A stretch of DNA of 51,851 nt from the NCBI GenBank assembly GCA_947178175.1, contig CAMWXI010000002.1, forward strand, positions 1 to 51,851, given 5' to 3'. The position numbers and the translations under genes were made by a program. Positions 48,995 through 51,851 of this stretch are shown piece by piece; positions within the stretch are counted from its first letter, which is position 1, and every line of letters begins with the position of its first letter. The notes under the pieces were generated by a model. The model was not told the DNA's origin, made no database searches, and was given only the letters and a program-made list of their open reading frames with translations. Origin of the DNA: an uncultured Porphyromonadaceae bacterium. Its GTDB lineage: Bacteria > Bacteroidota > Bacteroidia > Bacteroidales > Muribaculaceae.

Positions 48995-49093
48995 GAATCC
49001 TCTTGCAGAAGTGGAAAAAAATGACTAAATTTGTAGTCAGCGGAGGATTGTTCAGAAGATGAGATAGTCTTTCGTGTCTAATCAATCCTATTT

Positions 49094-51052
49094 ATGGAAA
49101 ATCAAGAAGAAGTTAAGCATTATCAAGCGGACAATATTCAGGTTCTCGAGGGTCTTGAGGCCGTAAGAAAACGTCCGGCAATGTATATAGGCGACATCTC
49201 AGGTCGCGGTCTTCACCATCTGGTGTATGAAGTTGTAGACAACTCAATCGACGAAGCGTTGGCCGGATATGCCAGCCGTATTCGCGTTACAATCCGTGAG
49301 GATAACAGTATTCAGGTAGATGATAATGGTCGCGGCATTCCCGTCGACATGCATGAAAAGATGAATAAGCCGGCATTGGAGGTTGTGCTGACAGTGCTTC
49401 ATGCAGGTGGTAAATTCGATAAAGGCTCCTATAAGGTGTCCGGCGGTCTTCACGGTGTTGGCGTGAGCTGTGTCAACGCATTGTCTGATTTCCTGCGTGC
49501 CGAGATTCATCGTGACGGAAAAATCTATATGCAGGAATATGCCTACGGCAAGCCTACATGTGAGATGACTGTTATCGGAGAGAGCGACCGCACGGGAACA
49601 ACGATTATCTTTCATCCGGATGCTTCAATCTTCACTGAGACCATATATGACTATGAGACCTTGGCCAACCGCTTGCGTGACCTTGCGTTCCTGAATGCGG
49701 GAATCACATTGGAGCTAATAGATCTTCGCGAGCGTGACGAGGAGGGTAATCCTCGTTCGGAAGTCTTCTTCAGCAAGGAGGGTCTCAAGCAATTTGTGAA
49801 ATATATTGATCAAGGCAAGGAATCCTTGATAGGTGACGTTATCCATCTGAATACAGAGAAGAATGGAGTGCCGGTAGAAGTGGCACTGACTTATAACACC
49901 ACCTTCAACGAGAATATCTTCTCCTACGTCAATAATATCAATACGATAGAGGGTGGTACACACCTGACCGGTTTCCGCAGAGGCCTGACAACAACATTGA
50001 AGAAATATGCCGACGATAACAATCTTCTGTCAAAACTCAAGATAGAGTTGTCAAAGGAGGACTTCAGGGATGGTCTGACGGCAGTTATTTCAGTTAAAGT
50101 GGCGGAACCGCAGTTTGAGGGACAGACCAAGACCAAGTTGGGCAACAACGAAGTCATGGGGTCAGTTATGACAGCAGTGAGCGATGCACTTAAGATTTAT
50201 CTTGAGGAGCATCCTAAAGAGGCCCGGATGATTGTGGATAAGGTTGTGACTGCTGCTCAAGCTCGTCATGCGGCATACAATGCACGAATGAGAGTCCAGA
50301 ACAAAACTCCTTTCTCAGGAGCGGGACTTCCCGGGAAGCTTGCCGACTGCAAGAGTCGTGATGCAGAAATTTGCGAACTCTTCCTTGTGGAGGGAGACTC
50401 TGCGGGCGGTTCGGCAAAGCAGGGCCGTAATCCAAATTTCCAGGCTATTCTTCCTTTGCGTGGTAAGATTCTGAATGTGGAAAAGGCTATGGATCATAAA
50501 GTGCTTGAGTCTGAAGCTATTGTAAATATATTCCGTGCGCTTGGAGTCACTATCGGAACAGAAGAAGACCCTAAGGAGCCAAATCTCTCAAAGCTCAGAT
50601 ATCATAAAGTGGTTATAATGACCGATGCCGATGTTGATGGCGCTCATATTGCCACATTGCTCATGACCTTCTTTTTCCGCAGGATACGTCCTATTATCGA
50701 AAACGGTTATCTCTACATCGCAACGCCGCCGTTGTATAAATGTTCCACCAAGGGTAAGAACAAAATTGAGGAGTATTGTTGGACAGAGCAGCAGGTTCAG
50801 AGATTCGTAGACACACGTTGTGACGGTGATCGCAACCGCATGGTGATTCAGCGATACAAGGGTCTTGGAGAAATGAATCCCACGCAGCTTTGGGAGACTA
50901 CAATGGACCCGGAAAACCGTATGCTCAAACAGGTCACCCTGACAAATGCGGCAGAGGCGGACCGCACCTTCACACTGCTTATGGGTGAGGAAGTGGCTCC
51001 TCGTCGGGATTTCATAGAGACTCACGCCACTTATGCCAATATTGACGCTTGA
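49094..51052 (+). CDS. gyrB: DNA gyrase subunit B
   Basis: VLEGLEAVRKRPAMYIGDISGRGLHHLVYEVVDNSIDEA; LVEGDSAGGSAKQGR; MTDADVDGAHI. Confidence 0.96.
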   Translation: MENQEEVKHYQADNIQVLEGLEAVRKRPAMYIGDISGRGLHHLVYEVVDNSIDEALAGYASRIRVTIREDNSIQVDDNGRGIPVDMHEKMNKPALEVVLTVLHAGGKFDKGSYKVSGGLHGVGVSCVNALSDFLRAEIHRDGKIYMQEYAYGKPTCEMTVIGESDRTGTTIIFHPDASIFTETIYDYETLANRLRDLAFLNAGITLELIDLRERDEEGNPRSEVFFSKEGLKQFVKYIDQGKESLIGDVIHLNTEKNGVPVEVALTYNTTFNENIFSYVNNINTIEGGTHLTGFRRGLTTTLKKYADDNNLLSKLKIELSKEDFRDGLTAVISVKVAEPQFEGQTKTKLGNNEVMGSVMTAVSDALKIYLEEHPKEARMIVDKVVTAAQARHAAYNARMRVQNKTPFSGAGLPGKLADCKSRDAEICELFLVEGDSAGGSAKQGRNPNFQAILPLRGKILNVEKAMDHKVLESEAIVNIFRALGVTIGTEEDPKEPNLSKLRYHKVVIMTDADVDGAHIATLLMTFFFRRIRPIIENGYLYIATPPLYKCSTKGKNKIEEYCWTEQQVQRFVDTRCDGDRNRMVIQRYKGLGEMNPTQLWETTMDPENRMLKQVTLTNAAEADRTFTLLMGEEVAPRRDFIETHATYANIDA

Positions 51053-51062
51053 TTTATACTGA

Positions 51063-51094
51063 ATATCGTTAATAATAAATATCGTTAATAATAA
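51063..51094. repeat. perfect 16-bp tandem duplication (ATATCGTTAATAATAA x2)
   Basis: Two adjacent identical copies 51063-51078 and 51079-51094. Confidence 0.9.
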
Positions 51095-51097
51095 AGG

Positions 51098-51145
51098 AGA
51101 TGCGCATCGGAAGATATCACAATTCTCAGGCGCATCTTTTTTATT
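51098..51145 (+). terminator. intrinsic terminator after gyrB
   Basis: AGATGCGC(51098-51105)/GCGCATCT(51130-51137) followed by TTTTTTATTTT. Confidence 0.75.
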
Positions 51146-51204
51146 TTCACGGAACCATTCACAAAAACCTGGATTTAAGTTAACAAACGTCTGCTTCTCC
51201 GGAA

Positions 51205-51851
51205 ATGAACAAAGATTGCAAGAAGGAAAAAGTGTTGGTGGTCATTGTGACGTATAATGGTATGCAATGGCTTGAGAGGTGTTTGGATTCGTTAAAAAAT
51301 CAGGCAACGGTTGATGCTATTGTCATTGATAACGGCTCAACAGACGGGAGTGTAGAATATATTAGAGAGCGGCATCCTGAGGTGGAGCTGATAGCTACGG
51401 GTAAAAACCTGGGATTTGGTGCGGCTAATAATATCGGGATGAAAAAAGCCTTAAGAGATGGTTATGCGGGTGTCTATCTCTTAAATCAGGACGCCTGGAT
51501 ATTTGATGATACCATTCCTGTCCTAATGGCAGTCAGCCGTAAATATCCGGAATATGGGATATTGAGTCCCATACAGCTGAGCGGAGACGGAATTACTCCG
51601 GATTTCGGTTTCAGGAAAGCGTGTTTCAGAGCATTTGAGGAGGATGGAGAGATAGTTGAAGTGACGTTTTCCATGGCTGCTCATTGGTATATTCCGGCAG
51701 ATGCATTGCGGCTGGTAGGTGGATTTTCTCCAACCTTCTTTCATTACGGAGAAGATAACAATTATGTTGAGAGAATGAGATGGCACGGAAAGAAAATAGG
51801 CGTGGCGATAAAGGCGAAGGGGGTGCACGACAGAAATGAGCGCCCCACCCC
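51205..51851 (+). CDS. glycosyltransferase family 2, truncated by window end
   Basis: ATG 51205: VLVVIVTYNGMQWLERCLDSLKNQATVDAIVIDNGSTDGSVEYI...NLGFGAANNIGM; open to the window end, so absent from the ORF track. Confidence 0.9.
   Translation, partial: MNKDCKKEKVLVVIVTYNGMQWLERCLDSLKNQATVDAIVIDNGSTDGSVEYIRERHPEVELIATGKNLGFGAANNIGMKKALRDGYAGVYLLNQDAWIFDDTIPVLMAVSRKYPEYGILSPIQLSGDGITPDFGFRKACFRAFEEDGEIVEVTFSMAAHWYIPADALRLVGGFSPTFFHYGEDNNYVERMRWHGKKIGVAIKAKGVHDRNERPT

Noticed and set aside
1-51851. CRISPR arrays, tRNA/rRNA genes, transposases, integrases
   Set aside because: None recognised by eye in the intergenic gaps or ORF list; a CRISPRCasFinder/tRNAscan-SE/ISfinder run would confirm.

Overview
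This 51.9 kb window looks like a chromosomal segment from a Bacteroidales bacterium. Muribaculaceae-like is an inference from protein style, TTTG-N19-TAnnTTTG promoters and the fimbrillin/DUF3575/DUF5119 content. Most of it is housekeeping or core metabolism: pyrE, lplA-like, tcdA-like, beta-carbonic anhydrase, mnmD-like, tex, PnuC-type transporter plus thiamine pyrophosphokinase, thyA, acyl-CoA synthetase, meaB, topA, prfB, gyrB. The accessory pieces are a GH5-GH3 glycosidase operon, a CotH-family secreted protein, a four-gene type V fimbrial locus (DUF3575, DUF5119, fimbrillin, large FISUMP-like fimbrillin), and an orphan amidase plus spanin-like gene pair. The best leads are: (i) a two-gene cassette at 37210-38096, a T7-lysozyme-like amidase followed by a protein with an N-terminal lipobox and a C-terminal TM (unimolecular-spanin topology), with no prophage around it; (ii) an AspT/YidE-type transporter relic at 20442-21007, apparently produced by collapse between the two internal repeats plus a 1-nt T-tract frameshift; (iii) unusual fusions (LysE transporter with a ~335 aa tail, epimerase with a treble-clef-like zinc module); (iv) RNA hairpins in the fimbrial operon. 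I found no CRISPR arrays, rRNAs, tRNAs or transposases. All family assignments come from reading motifs, with no database search.
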